This document shows, one piece after another, positions 27,045 to 37,402 of a stretch of DNA of 64,000 nt. The translations under genes and the position numbers were made by a program. The stretch covers positions 124,001 to 188,000 of the forward strand of contig NZ_SGNY01000010.1 of the NCBI RefSeq assembly GCF_007002745.1, read 5' to 3'. The notes beneath the pieces were generated by a model. The model did no database searches, was not told the DNA's origin, and saw only the letters and a list, made by a program, of their open reading frames with translations. Origin of the DNA: Martinezella rhizogenes. GTDB lineage: Bacteria > Pseudomonadota > Alphaproteobacteria > Rhizobiales > Rhizobiaceae. How positions within the stretch are numbered: the stretch's first letter is position 1; each line of letters opens with the position of its first letter.

Positions 27045-30000
27045 ATGACTTTATTGGCGACGGGACATAAATCCGGTGGTCGCGAACGGCGTTTGAGGCT
27101 TGCAGCATTCTGCGCATCACTGGCCTGCTCCGTATCCTTGGTTGCCCATACCCAGGCAGTTGCGCAGGAGCTGCGCCAGTTTTCCATTCCCGCCGGGTCC
27201 CTCGATGTGGCGCTGACGCGCTTTGGCGCTGCAAGCGGTATCCAGATTTTCTACGACGCATCGCTGACACGCGGGCTCAAGACCTCCGGCGCGGCCGGCT
27301 CCCTGCCGCCGCGGGAAGCACTCGGCAAGCTGCTTGACGGCACCGGCCTCAGCTTCCGCTTCACCGCGCCCGATCGCGTGACGGTTTCCAACGCCTCACA
27401 GGCACCGGAAGCAACCTCTGCGGATGGCTCGCTCGTTCTCGAAACAATCACCGTCACCGGCAAGTCAGGACGATATGGCAGCCCGGACGCACCTTATAGC
27501 AACGATGCCCCGACCGCCTTCATTTCGGGCGAGGATATCGAGCGCTTCCGCGGCTCAAGCCCGGCCGACATGTTTCGTGGCACGGCCGGCGTCATGTCCG
27601 GCGAAGCGCGAAACGGCGCCGGTGCCATCGACGTCAACATTCGCGGCATGCAGGGAATGGGCCGCGTCGCCACGACGGTCGACGGCGCTGAAAATTCCGT
27701 GACGGTCTATCAGGGGTACCAGGGCGTCTCGAACCGCACCTATGTCGATCCCGATTTCATCGCCGGTGTCGACATTACCAAGGGAGCCGATGCCGCTTCC
27801 TTCGGCAATGCCGGATCGGTGGCGATGCGAACGGTCGGCGCCGACGACATCGTCAAGCCGGGCGAGAAATGGGGGCTGAAGGTCAAGGGCGGCTTCGGCA
27901 CCAATTCATCAAGCCCGACGGAAGGCGCATTGAGCGGCTACAGCTACCAGTCTGGCGCAGGCACCGCGACCCCGTCTGCCGATGGCATGGACAGACCCGC
28001 CTTCCTCAAGCCGACGACCGGTTCCGGCAGCGTCATCGGCGCTTACAAGGGCGAGGATATCGATGTCGTCGCCGGATATGCGCATCGCCGTCAGGGCAAT
28101 TATCACGCCGGCAGCCATGGTCCTGTCGCGTCCCCGAAAAACATCGGCGACACGAAATATTGGGGCGGCACTCTGCCCAACACGATGATCAATGAAGGTC
28201 TGGCCAACTATCGCGGCGGCGAGGAAATCCTCAATACCGAGCTGGAAACGCAATCGCTTCTGGCGAAGGTCACGGCGCGTCTGTCAGACGACCAGACATT
28301 CCAGATCGGTTACATGGGATACAGAAGCGAGGCCGGAGACAGGCTTGCCTCGCGGCTGACCTCGAATACCGGACAGGCGCAGCAGCAGGAACAGACCGTC
28401 AGCACCAGCCTCGACACATTTACCGCCAGATATAACTGGAACCCCGAAGACAACGACCTCATCGACTTCAAGTCGAATTTCTATTTCAACCATCTTGAAG
28501 TCCGCAACCCCGTGCGCGGCGGGCGTGGCCTGACACCGGAGAAGATCGGCCTGCCATCAGGCTTCCGGGTCGGCACCGATACCAATATGTGGGGAGCGGA
28601 GATTACCAATCGCTCGCAGTTCAGCCTGGATTACGGCGATTTCGACCTGAATTACGGATTTTCCTACCGCGCCGAAGACACCAATGGTAGCAACCACACC
28701 GCCGTACTGGAGGGCTGGCTGACCCCGCGCGACGCCATTCGCCATGAAGGTGCAGCCTTTGCCAAGGCAGCTTACAAGCCGGTGGACTGGCTTACCCTTA
28801 ATGGCGGCCTGCGATACTCCCATTACTGGGTAGAAGACCGATTTGATCCCTATGAGCGTTATCAGGCGCGGGACAAGCCGGTTGACCTGAAAGTGGATGA
28901 CGGCGGTTTCAGCCCATCTGCCGGAGTGACGCTGGAACCGTTCGACAACACCCAGTTTTACGTCAATTATTCGAATACGCTGCGCTCGCCATCCATCATT
29001 GAATCCGTCTCGGCTTTCAACAGCGTCATTGCGAATGCCGGCGTCCTGCCGGAGCGCTCCAGCAACTGGGAAATCGGCACCAACATCATTCGCGACGGCA
29101 TCTTCTCCGAAGATGATACCACCATGATCAAGTTCGGTTATTTCAACTGGGATGTGAAGAACTACATCTCGCGCACCGTCGTGACCGAACCGCAGCTGAC
29201 GCTGAATATCGGCAATATTCCGCGCGCCAAATTTTCCGGTCTCGAAGTTTCCGGCCGTTACACCAATGGCGGATTTTCGGCCGATCTTTCCGCCAACTAC
29301 TTCCTGAATGTCGAATATTGCCGCACGACCCAGACCTGCGACAGCAAGTCTCTCTATGGCGACTATGCGACGAACCATGTTCAGCCGGAATATACGGTCG
29401 ACCTGACGCTTTCGCAGAAATTCCTCGAGGACCGGCTGACGGTCGGCGGCCGCGTCTCCTATGTCGGCCCGCGCGCCATCGGCCACGGCGACGTCACCGC
29501 GCAAGGTGCGTCGCAATTCATCGCACTTGTCGACTGGGAGCCCTATACGCTGGTCGATCTGTTTACCGAATACAAGATCAACGACAATATGACGGCGAGC
29601 CTGCGGGTGGAGAACCTGTTCGACCGTTTTTATGTCGATCCGCTCGGCCTCGTCACGCAGCCCGGTCCCGGCCGCACGATCTATGCCAGCCTTACCGCGA
29701 CGATCGGCGGCGGCGAGGCCCTGCCCGGCCTTTCCCCCTTCAGCAGCCCGACGGACGCATCCTTCGTGCGTGACTGGACCGGCTTCCATGTGGGCGCCCA
29801 TGCCGGCGGCGATTTCCTGAATTTTGCCGGAAATACGATCTCGCTGGATGGCACATTCAACGATGCGGCCGCACGGGAATCGGCCGATTTCAACCTGCGG
29901 GGCGGCGCGTTTGGACTGCAGGCCGGTTATGACCGGCAGCTGGAAAACGGCTTTGTCGTCGGCGTCGAGGCCGATTACACCAAGACCTATCTTCGTGGCC

Positions 30001-30632
30001 TCGAAAAGTTCGGTTCCACCGATCCGGTGCTGGCAAAGAGCGGCCACGTGGACGCAACGACCAGCTACGATATCGACTGGACGGCCGGTCTGCGGGCGAA
30101 GCTCGGTTATGCCGTGAATGACAGGCTGCTCGTTTACTCCACCGCCGGCCTGGCGCTGGCGAAAGAAACCCAGTGGCGCGACCAGTATATTTCAGACGGC
30201 GCGAGCGCGACCAATCCTCTCGGCTCTGAAACGACGGCATTCTTCGTGGAGAAGGCTTCCGGAACACGTGCCGGCTTCACCGTCGGCCTCGGCGCGGAAT
30301 ATGCGCTGAACGACAACTGGTCGATCCGTGCGGATTACAGCTACAGCCATTTCCGCGCCAAATCGTTCAAGTTCAAGAACGCCCGCGCCGGCACCGGCAA
30401 GGATTATCGCACCAGCGAGCAGACGGGCACGGAGATGGTCGATCCCGGCTTGAAGAATGATCCGAACATGGCCTGGCTCTGCGATTCCATGCCGGAAGTC
30501 TGCGAGCCCTATGAATCCCCGATCTACGAATATGTAGACCATGCCGGGACATCCGGAATTGCAAACGGTCGCAATGCCTCGAACTCGTTGAACCTGCATG
30601 CCATCAAGGTCGGGCTGAACTATCGCTTCTGA
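27045..30632 (+). CDS. HasR-like heme/hemophore TonB receptor with STN domain, fused to a C-terminal outer-membrane barrel
   Basis: 1195 residues from the ATG at 27045 (GGAAGGGA upstream; ATGs at 27027 and 26979 are in frame). Order: signal peptide (LAAFCASLACSVSLVAHTQAVAQE), STN signalling domain (~45-120; FSIPAGSLDVALTRFGAASG), plug (~140-270; VNIRGMQGMGRVATTVDGAE, a HasR-type plug motif), 22-strand barrel to ~885 ending near a FDRFYVDPLG strand, then about 290 more residues. That last part (DWTGFHVGAHAGGDF, GLQAGYDRQLENGFVVGVEAD, FTVGLGAEYALNDNWSIRADYSY, final YRF) reads as an Omp25/Omp31-type 8-strand barrel. The STN domain ties it to the FecR encoded just upstream. A heme ligand is inferred from plug similarity. 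Confidence 0.88.
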   Translation: MTLLATGHKSGGRERRLRLAAFCASLACSVSLVAHTQAVAQELRQFSIPAGSLDVALTRFGAASGIQIFYDASLTRGLKTSGAAGSLPPREALGKLLDGTGLSFRFTAPDRVTVSNASQAPEATSADGSLVLETITVTGKSGRYGSPDAPYSNDAPTAFISGEDIERFRGSSPADMFRGTAGVMSGEARNGAGAIDVNIRGMQGMGRVATTVDGAENSVTVYQGYQGVSNRTYVDPDFIAGVDITKGADAASFGNAGSVAMRTVGADDIVKPGEKWGLKVKGGFGTNSSSPTEGALSGYSYQSGAGTATPSADGMDRPAFLKPTTGSGSVIGAYKGEDIDVVAGYAHRRQGNYHAGSHGPVASPKNIGDTKYWGGTLPNTMINEGLANYRGGEEILNTELETQSLLAKVTARLSDDQTFQIGYMGYRSEAGDRLASRLTSNTGQAQQQEQTVSTSLDTFTARYNWNPEDNDLIDFKSNFYFNHLEVRNPVRGGRGLTPEKIGLPSGFRVGTDTNMWGAEITNRSQFSLDYGDFDLNYGFSYRAEDTNGSNHTAVLEGWLTPRDAIRHEGAAFAKAAYKPVDWLTLNGGLRYSHYWVEDRFDPYERYQARDKPVDLKVDDGGFSPSAGVTLEPFDNTQFYVNYSNTLRSPSIIESVSAFNSVIANAGVLPERSSNWEIGTNIIRDGIFSEDDTTMIKFGYFNWDVKNYISRTVVTEPQLTLNIGNIPRAKFSGLEVSGRYTNGGFSADLSANYFLNVEYCRTTQTCDSKSLYGDYATNHVQPEYTVDLTLSQKFLEDRLTVGGRVSYVGPRAIGHGDVTAQGASQFIALVDWEPYTLVDLFTEYKINDNMTASLRVENLFDRFYVDPLGLVTQPGPGRTIYASLTATIGGGEALPGLSPFSSPTDASFVRDWTGFHVGAHAGGDFLNFAGNTISLDGTFNDAAARESADFNLRGGAFGLQAGYDRQLENGFVVGVEADYTKTYLRGLEKFGSTDPVLAKSGHVDATTSYDIDWTAGLRAKLGYAVNDRLLVYSTAGLALAKETQWRDQYISDGASATNPLGSETTAFFVEKASGTRAGFTVGLGAEYALNDNWSIRADYSYSHFRAKSFKFKNARAGTGKDYRTSEQTGTEMVDPGLKNDPNMAWLCDSMPEVCEPYESPIYEYVDHAGTSGIANGRNASNSLNLHAIKVGLNYRF

Positions 30633-30653
30633 GGAAACTTTCCGCAAACTTTC

Positions 30654-30682
30654 GAGCCGTGCGCCTACCTGGCGCGCGGCTC
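30654..30682. terminator. Stem-loop between the heme receptor and the convergent lipoprotein gene
   Basis: A 12-bp stem with one G-U pair (GAGCCGTGCGCC / GGCGCGCGGCTC, 5-base loop) sits between two convergent stop codons. There is no long T-tract on either side. It probably serves both genes as a bidirectional transcription end. Confidence 0.55.
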
Positions 30683-30700
30683 ACCGAAACATGAGATTGC

Positions 30701-31114
30701 TCACGAAACCGGACGATTGAGAATGGTTTCGCAACTCGCCGGATTGCCGATGATCTCGCTGGTCTTGATGATGGAGCCGGCATCTGCCGTGATCTTGATG
30801 ATGCAATCGCGGCGGTGTTCCTTGATTTTCATGCCCTCGGTCTGCGTCATCTGGGTCTGTCCATCCACGGACTTGTATTCACGCCGGTTGCTCAGCCCGG
30901 CATAGGTCTCCACATCAACCTTCAGCCAGTAGGATTCGGTTGCGCCCTTTTCGATAACCACCTTGTTGGGGCGGCCAAGCCTGGCAATGGCCGCATCCCG
31001 CGGCTGCCCCACAAAGGCTGCGACCGTGCGGGAAATATCGGTTTCTCCGGTTGAGGTGCAGGCGCTGACAATCACCAGCGCAGCCGCCAGACATCCGGTC
31101 TCAAGCCATCTCAT
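30701..31114 (-). CDS. Small outer-membrane or periplasmic lipoprotein
   Basis: 137 residues. A lipoprotein signal with lipobox VSAC (LAAALVIVSACTSTG) is clear; Cys at about 19 would be lipidated. The rest contains a SmpA/BamE-like pattern (TVAAFVGQPRDAAIARLGRPNKV), then strands with NRREYKSVDG, and two further Cys residues (RRDCIIKI and ASCETIL) that could form a disulfide. The ATG at 31114 was preferred to TTG at 31120. The BamE-like motif suggests envelope binding, but the family is not certain. Confidence 0.78.
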   Translation of the reverse strand: MRWLETGCLAAALVIVSACTSTGETDISRTVAAFVGQPRDAAIARLGRPNKVVIEKGATESYWLKVDVETYAGLSNRREYKSVDGQTQMTQTEGMKIKEHRRDCIIKITADAGSIIKTSEIIGNPASCETILNRPVS

Positions 31115-31262
31115 CTTCAATCGTCCCCTCGCAAGATATCGCCCGCCGCATAGGTCGCCTACTGCCGCTGTGGCGCAAATCTAGGGTCAATGATTTCATG
31201 CTGAAAGGAGGGCGGACAGAAATCCCGATCAACTTGTTATGATCGACGGGCGTCAGCCTTCT

Positions 31263-32225
31263 TTATCTGTTGCGGAACACGGTGCAGGGGACGCCGGCCT
31301 GCCGGATCTCTCCGCAGAGCCTGTTGGCTTCGCCACGGGTCTCGCGGCCGATGCGGGCGGCATAACGCGGGCGCGAACCGAAATTCCCGCCTCTTTGCCT
31401 GACGATGAGGGCACGTTCCGCATTGAGCGGTTCCGACAATCCGCCAATCGCGCGGGTAAACAGCCGGTTCGCCACCGCCGGATTGTAATGCGCCGCAAGC
31501 TGCACCCCCCAGGGCGCCCAGTCGGCCGAGGAGATGAGAACGGGATCGTTCATGGTGCGGGTGTCGGCGAGACGCAGGCAGGCATCGAGGAAGGACCGGC
31601 CTTCATCCAGCGCCGGGGCGGCCTTTTCCGGCGGGTTGTCTTTCCAGTTTTCGACAGGATATCCGGTGATGGCAAACACGTAATCGCGGGTTTCCATTGG
31701 CAGGCGGCCGGTGGCGATGAATGTCCGCAACCCCGCCTCGCCGGCATTATAGGCCGCAGCGGCAAGACCGAAATTGCCGAATTGACCATTCAGCTCGGAG
31801 AGATAACGCGACGACGCCTCAAGCGCGGCAATGATGTTGAAGCTATCTTCGAGACCACGCAGCCTTGCTGTTCCGGGCATGAACTGGGCGATGCCCTCAG
31901 CCCCTTTCGGGCTGACCGCATCGGCGCGGAACAGGCTTTCGCGCCAGATCAGCCGGGCGAAATAATCCGGCGGCACGGCGTAACGTCCGGCCAGCACCTC
32001 GATGGCATGACACAGATCGCTATTGTAGCTGCCGACCCGAATGCAGAGTTCCGGCGCAACGGCATGGCTATATGCGCAGGTGCTTTTCCCCTCCGCCGGC
32101 TCTTCAGCCCGGGCAGCACCGCCCGCTGTCGCCATCAGGCAGAAGACCAGAGCGACACGGCCTGTCCATATCCCTGCCCATATACCTGCCAAGCAAACGA
32201 CCCCACACTTCCAGACGCAAAGCAC
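31263..32225 (-). CDS. Lytic transglycosylase (SLT domain) with C-terminal SPOR-like region
   Basis: 320 residues with a GTG start that gives a long signal sequence ending ATAGGAARA. The SLT domain is at ~75-200: catalytic Glu in LIWRESLFRADAVSPKGAEGIAQFMPGTA, followed by ALEASSRYLSELNGQFGNFGLAAAAYNAGEAG. The C-terminus (~240-320) has the GVQLAAHYN ... CGEIRQAGVPCTVF pattern of a SPOR peptidoglycan-binding fold. It would cleave the glycan strands of peptidoglycan in the periplasm. No good RBS was seen at the GTG, so the exact start is uncertain. Confidence 0.84.
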   Translation of the reverse strand: MLCVWKCGVVCLAGIWAGIWTGRVALVFCLMATAGGAARAEEPAEGKSTCAYSHAVAPELCIRVGSYNSDLCHAIEVLAGRYAVPPDYFARLIWRESLFRADAVSPKGAEGIAQFMPGTARLRGLEDSFNIIAALEASSRYLSELNGQFGNFGLAAAAYNAGEAGLRTFIATGRLPMETRDYVFAITGYPVENWKDNPPEKAAPALDEGRSFLDACLRLADTRTMNDPVLISSADWAPWGVQLAAHYNPAVANRLFTRAIGGLSEPLNAERALIVRQRGGNFGSRPRYAARIGRETRGEANRLCGEIRQAGVPCTVFRNR

Positions 32226-32339
32226 CGATTATCGGGTGATCGCGAAAATATGCCCCGACCTTCGGCCTTGATCAATGGAAGTTTCGGTTTCGCGCTGCCG
32301 ATGCGCATCTGCGCTATCAAAAGGCTAGACGCAAAACAT

Positions 32340-32368
32340 CCAGCCGACCCGATTGCCGGGCCGGCTGG
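32340..32368 (-). terminator. Terminator downstream of the chemoreceptor gene
   Basis: A 12-bp stem with one mismatch (CCAGCCGACCCG / CGGGCCGGCTGG) lies 35 bases past the chemoreceptor stop. Read on the minus strand it is followed by a short T-rich stretch (TGTTTTG). Confidence 0.6.
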
Positions 32369-32402
32369 ACGCTCTCATTTACCCGCTCCGGCGAGAAGCC
32401 TT

Positions 32403-34208
<1,806 letters not shown>

Positions 34209-34255
34209 TTAATGATTTCCGTTGAAAATCATTCAATAATATTACTGTTACATTC

Positions 34256-34270
34256 TTAAATAATATTTAA
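34256..34270. promoter_or_regulatory. AT-rich palindrome in the chemoreceptor / methyltransferase divergent gap
   Basis: TTAAATA-A-TATTTAA is a perfect 7+1+7 palindrome 69 bases upstream of the chemoreceptor start, inside an AT-rich 299-base divergent gap. It may be a promoter or operator element; no binding protein is known. Confidence 0.35.
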
Positions 34271-34486
34271 GGATAAAGATGCTGCCAGTTGAGTTCGATT
34301 GAAAAACTCAAACTGAATTTAAACCAGCTTTCGTTTCTTTCCGCAGCCGTTTCCCTCTGCCAAAGGGCCATTGGGCGGGCGTAACAATCGCGTATTATTC
34401 CTGTTTATACTCTGGCCATCAGACGAATCGGCTAAGGCTGTCCTTTGCAGATACGTTGCGGCTTGCCGGTATTTCCGGGAGAAACC

Positions 34487-35077
34487 ATGATCGATGTCGT
34501 AACCGCACTCGCCGTGTGGGCCTATATTGCCGGATTTCTGTTTTTGACGGCGCGGCTGGCAAGGCAGACGGGCGAGCCGATCTGGCTCTTCGCAAAGGAT
34601 CGCGAACGACAGGCCGTTCCCGCCATGCTCTTTCGCCTCGCTTTTTTCCTTGGCGCTCTGCTGCCGCTCGTCACCCTGTGGCTGGAGCCGCAAAATCCGG
34701 TCTGGCTTCTGAGCCGCAGCGATCTTGGCACCGCAACCCGGATTGGCGGCATGGCGATGGTGCTGGCCGGCGGCCTGATCGCGCTTTATGCGCAAAACCA
34801 TATGGGCCGGTCATGGCGCATCGGCGCGGCCGAGGGTCATCTTGGCACAATCGTCGACAGCGGCCCTTTCGGCCACTCCAGAAATCCCGTCTTTGTCGGC
34901 CAGATCGTGCTGTTTGCCGGGCTGGTGCTGGTGTTTCCATCGGTTCTACAGCTTGTTGTCGCCATCGCTCTTGTCATCGCCGTGTCGCTGCAGGTCACTA
35001 TTGAAGAACGTGTGCTGACGAAAGAGCTTGGTCCGGCTTATGAGGCCTATCGGCGCCGGGTGCGGCGCTGGCTGTAA
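34487..35077 (+). CDS. Isoprenylcysteine carboxyl methyltransferase-like membrane protein
   Basis: 196 residues from the ATG at 34487 (GGGAGAAACC before it). Four to five hydrophobic spans and the ICMT/PEMT family signature are seen: GRSWRIG followed by GPFGHSRNPVFVGQ and EERVLTKELGPAYEAYRRRVRRWL. In bacteria such proteins are SAM-binding membrane methyltransferases of unknown substrate. It is a single gene between the divergent chemoreceptor and the PhnB-like gene. Confidence 0.83.
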   Translation: MIDVVTALAVWAYIAGFLFLTARLARQTGEPIWLFAKDRERQAVPAMLFRLAFFLGALLPLVTLWLEPQNPVWLLSRSDLGTATRIGGMAMVLAGGLIALYAQNHMGRSWRIGAAEGHLGTIVDSGPFGHSRNPVFVGQIVLFAGLVLVFPSVLQLVVAIALVIAVSLQVTIEERVLTKELGPAYEAYRRRVRRWL

Positions 35078-35160
35078 CGGCCGCCAAACCGAAGCCGTGG
35101 CGCGGCCTTCAGCTTTTTCGGAACATTCGTCTCCGACAAGCATTTTATGCCGAATGGGGG

Positions 35161-35202
35161 GCCGGCCACGGGCCGGCAAATTTCCTTGCCTGTTCAGGCA
35201 AG
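35161..35202 (+). promoter_or_regulatory. Tandem hairpins in the leader of the PhnB-like gene
   Basis: Two perfect inverted repeats lie back to back: GCCGGCC-ACG-GGCCGGC (35161-35177) and CTTGCCTG-TT-CAGGCAAG (35185-35202), 34 bases before the ATG at 35237. The first could end the upstream methyltransferase transcript, since an AAATTT stretch follows. The second sits in the leader of the next gene. Confidence 0.5.
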
Positions 35203-35236
35203 ACGAAAATCAGTTCCAACCTGGAGGAGCAAGCAG

Positions 35237-35710
35237 ATGAAAAAGAACACGATCTGTATCTGGTACGACAAGGACGCCGAGGCCGCCGCCAGATTTTACG
35301 CCGAGACCTTTCCCGACAGCGCGGTAACCGCCGTTCACCACGCGCCGAGCGATTACCCCTCCGGCAAGAAGGGCGATGTGCTGACGGTGCAGTTCACCGT
35401 GGCCGGCGTATCCTGCATCGGTCTGAATGGCGGTTCCGCCTTCAAACAGACCGAGGCTTTCTCGTTCCAGATATCGACCGAAGATCAGGAAGAGACCGAT
35501 CGCTACTGGAATGCCATCGTCGGCAATGGTGGCGAGGAAAGCGCCTGCGGCTGGTGCAAGGACAAATGGGGTGTCTCCTGGCAGATCACTCCACGCGTGC
35601 TGATGGACGCCATGGCTGCCGGCGGCGCTGAGGCCAAACGTGCCTTCGAGGCGATGATGGATATGAAGAAAATCGACGTCGCCGCCATCGAAGCCGCACG
35701 CCGCGGTTGA
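35237..35710 (+). CDS. PhnB-like / VOC-superfamily protein (3-demethylubiquinone-methyltransferase-like fold)
   Basis: 157 residues; the start at 35237 follows TGGAGGAGCAAGCAG. The sequence matches the DUF/PhnB pattern: ICIWYDKDAEAAARFYAETFPDS, then FTVAGVSCIGLNGG, FSFQISTEDQEETDRYWNAIV, GWCKDKWGVSWQITPRVL, and a C-terminal helical tail (AKRAFEAMMDMKKIDVAAIE). This family has a glyoxalase/bleomycin-type fold. Its biochemical role is not known, and the methyltransferase name is historical. Confidence 0.87.
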   Translation: MKKNTICIWYDKDAEAAARFYAETFPDSAVTAVHHAPSDYPSGKKGDVLTVQFTVAGVSCIGLNGGSAFKQTEAFSFQISTEDQEETDRYWNAIVGNGGEESACGWCKDKWGVSWQITPRVLMDAMAAGGAEAKRAFEAMMDMKKIDVAAIEAARRG

Positions 35711-35841
35711 CGCGGACGGCTTACTCAGCAGCAAGTAGCGAAGCGATATTTCAAACGTAAGTCGCTAAAATATAAGGGAAAATTCGGATTTTCCGGTTTT
35801 ATCACACTTTTCCCGCCGCGCAGATCGCCCTGCGCGGCAAG

Positions 35842-35881
35842 TCATCATAAAACGTTCAACAAAATGTAAGCGATCCGTCAA
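35842..35881 (+). promoter_or_regulatory. Possible Pho box upstream of ugpB
   Basis: TCATCATAAAACGTTCAA (35842-35859) matches the PhoB consensus of two CTGTCAT repeats with an AT spacer at 12 of 18 positions. Weaker 7-base repeats continue in 11-base phase at 35864 (ATGTAAG) and 35875 (CCGTCAA). It lies about 110 bases before the ugpB start. Phosphate control of ugp operons is established in other bacteria; here it is inferred from the match. Confidence 0.5.
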
Positions 35882-35970
35882 AGACGGCTGTTAGCAGAGC
35901 CCGTGGCTTCGTGCTGGGAACATGATGTTCTTGCCGATCAGGCCATTATTCCATCAACGGGGCTCAACTC

Positions 35971-37314
35971 ATGAAATCTTCCGCTCTGACCTCTTTCGTG
36001 GCCGGCGTCGCCATTGCCGCCGCCTTCGGCGCCACGGCTGCCCACGCAGAAAAGACCAAGTTCGAATTCTGGTACGGCCTTTCCGGCGATCTTGGCGATC
36101 GCGTTCAGGAAACCTGCAAGAAGTTCAACGACTCGCAGGCTGAATTCGAAATCGTCTGCACCTCGCAGAATGATTACGACGCCACGCTGCAGAACACCAT
36201 CGCCGCCTATCGCGCCAAGAAGCAGCCCGCCATCACCCAGATCTATGATGCCGGCACGCTGGACATGATGCTGTCCAAGGCTTTCGTTCCCGCCAAGAAG
36301 CTGATGGCCGACAACGGCTACAAGATCGACTGGGACAATTATTTCCCCGGCATCGCCAACTATTATGCCACCGCTGCGGGCGAGCTGAACTCTTTCCCTT
36401 ATAACTCCTCGACCGCGATGTTCTATTACAACATCGACGCTTTCGAAAAAGCCGGCATCACCTTCAAGCCGGACACCTGGGAACAGGTTCAGGAAGCCGC
36501 CACGAAGCTCAAGGCCGCCGGCTTTGAATGCCCGCTGGCCTTCAACTTCGACACCTGGATGCTGATGGAGCAGTTCTCGGCCATCCACAACCAGCCGATC
36601 GCCACCAAGGGCAACGGTTACCAGGGCCTCGACGCCGAACTGACGATCAACAAGACGAAGTTTGTTGATCACGTCAAGTTCTTCAAGAAGATGCAGGACG
36701 AGAAGCTGTTCGTCGTCAAGACCAAGCAGCTCGGCATGGACATCCTGCCCGCCTTCACCTCGCAGACCTGCCAGATGTTCATGACCTCGATCGCCAATCA
36801 CGGCACCGTCGCCAAGACCATGCCGGAAGGCGTGAAGTGGGACGTTGCCATGCTGCCGGTCTGGAAGGGCACCGAACGTCATAACTCGCTGGTCGGCGGG
36901 GCGTCGCTGTGGGTCATGGCCGGTCGTCCGGACGCCGAATACAAGGGTGCAGCCGCGTTCCTGAACTTCATCGCCCAGCCGGAGATGGTTCAGTGGTGGT
37001 CGACGGTCACCGGTTACATCCCGGTCACCAAGACCGGCTTCGACGCCATGAAAGCCAATGGCTTCTATGACAAGGCTCCCTATAAGGGCCGCGAAAAGGC
37101 GATTGAAAGCCTGACCTTCACGCCGCCTTCGGAATATACCCGCGGTATCCGCCTTGGCGGTTTCACGCAGATCCGCAAGGAAGTCGCCACCTCGCTCGAA
37201 GCGATCTTCATGCAGAATGCCGATATCCAGGCTGAACTCGACAAGGCTGTCGAGCGCTCCAACGCCGGCCTGCGCCGCTTCGAAAAGACCTATGCCGGCG
37301 CCAAGCTGAACTAA
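35971..37314 (+). CDS. ugpB: sn-Glycerol-3-phosphate-binding protein UgpB
   Basis: 447 residues. A Sec signal peptide (VAGVAIAAAFGATAAHA) precedes a family 1 binding protein with UgpB hallmarks: FEFWYGLSGDLGDRVQE, AAYRAKKQPAITQIYDAGTLDM, YNSSTAMFYYNIDAFEKAGI, and WWSTVTGYIPVTKTGFD. It captures glycerol-3-phosphate (and glycerophosphodiesters in other species) in the periplasm. It is the first gene of ugpBAEC, behind the putative Pho box. A large hairpin separates it from ugpA, which suggests the binding protein is made in excess. Confidence 0.93.
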   Translation: MKSSALTSFVAGVAIAAAFGATAAHAEKTKFEFWYGLSGDLGDRVQETCKKFNDSQAEFEIVCTSQNDYDATLQNTIAAYRAKKQPAITQIYDAGTLDMMLSKAFVPAKKLMADNGYKIDWDNYFPGIANYYATAAGELNSFPYNSSTAMFYYNIDAFEKAGITFKPDTWEQVQEAATKLKAAGFECPLAFNFDTWMLMEQFSAIHNQPIATKGNGYQGLDAELTINKTKFVDHVKFFKKMQDEKLFVVKTKQLGMDILPAFTSQTCQMFMTSIANHGTVAKTMPEGVKWDVAMLPVWKGTERHNSLVGGASLWVMAGRPDAEYKGAAAFLNFIAQPEMVQWWSTVTGYIPVTKTGFDAMKANGFYDKAPYKGREKAIESLTFTPPSEYTRGIRLGGFTQIRKEVATSLEAIFMQNADIQAELDKAVERSNAGLRRFEKTYAGAKLN

Positions 37315-37334
37315 GTTTCTGCAAATTTTCTAAA

Positions 37335-37371
37335 GACTTGCCCGCAAAGCTTCAAGCTTTACGGGCAAGTC
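37335..37371 (+). other. Intercistronic hairpin between ugpB and ugpA
   Basis: A long inverted repeat: GACTTGCCCG pairs with CGGGCAAGTC, and after one mismatch AAAGCTT pairs with AAGCTTT. It lies 21 bases after the ugpB stop without a T-tract. Such hairpins protect the upstream message from 3' decay, so binding protein would exceed permease. Confidence 0.68.
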
Positions 37372-37402
37372 CGCCCATTTCTCCAGCATTGCCGGTTTTT
37401 TC

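Noticed and set aside
28557..30047. A 496-codon minus-strand ORF inside the heme receptor gene
   Set aside because: Antisense shadow; the plus strand encodes an uninterrupted receptor with plug and barrel motifs.
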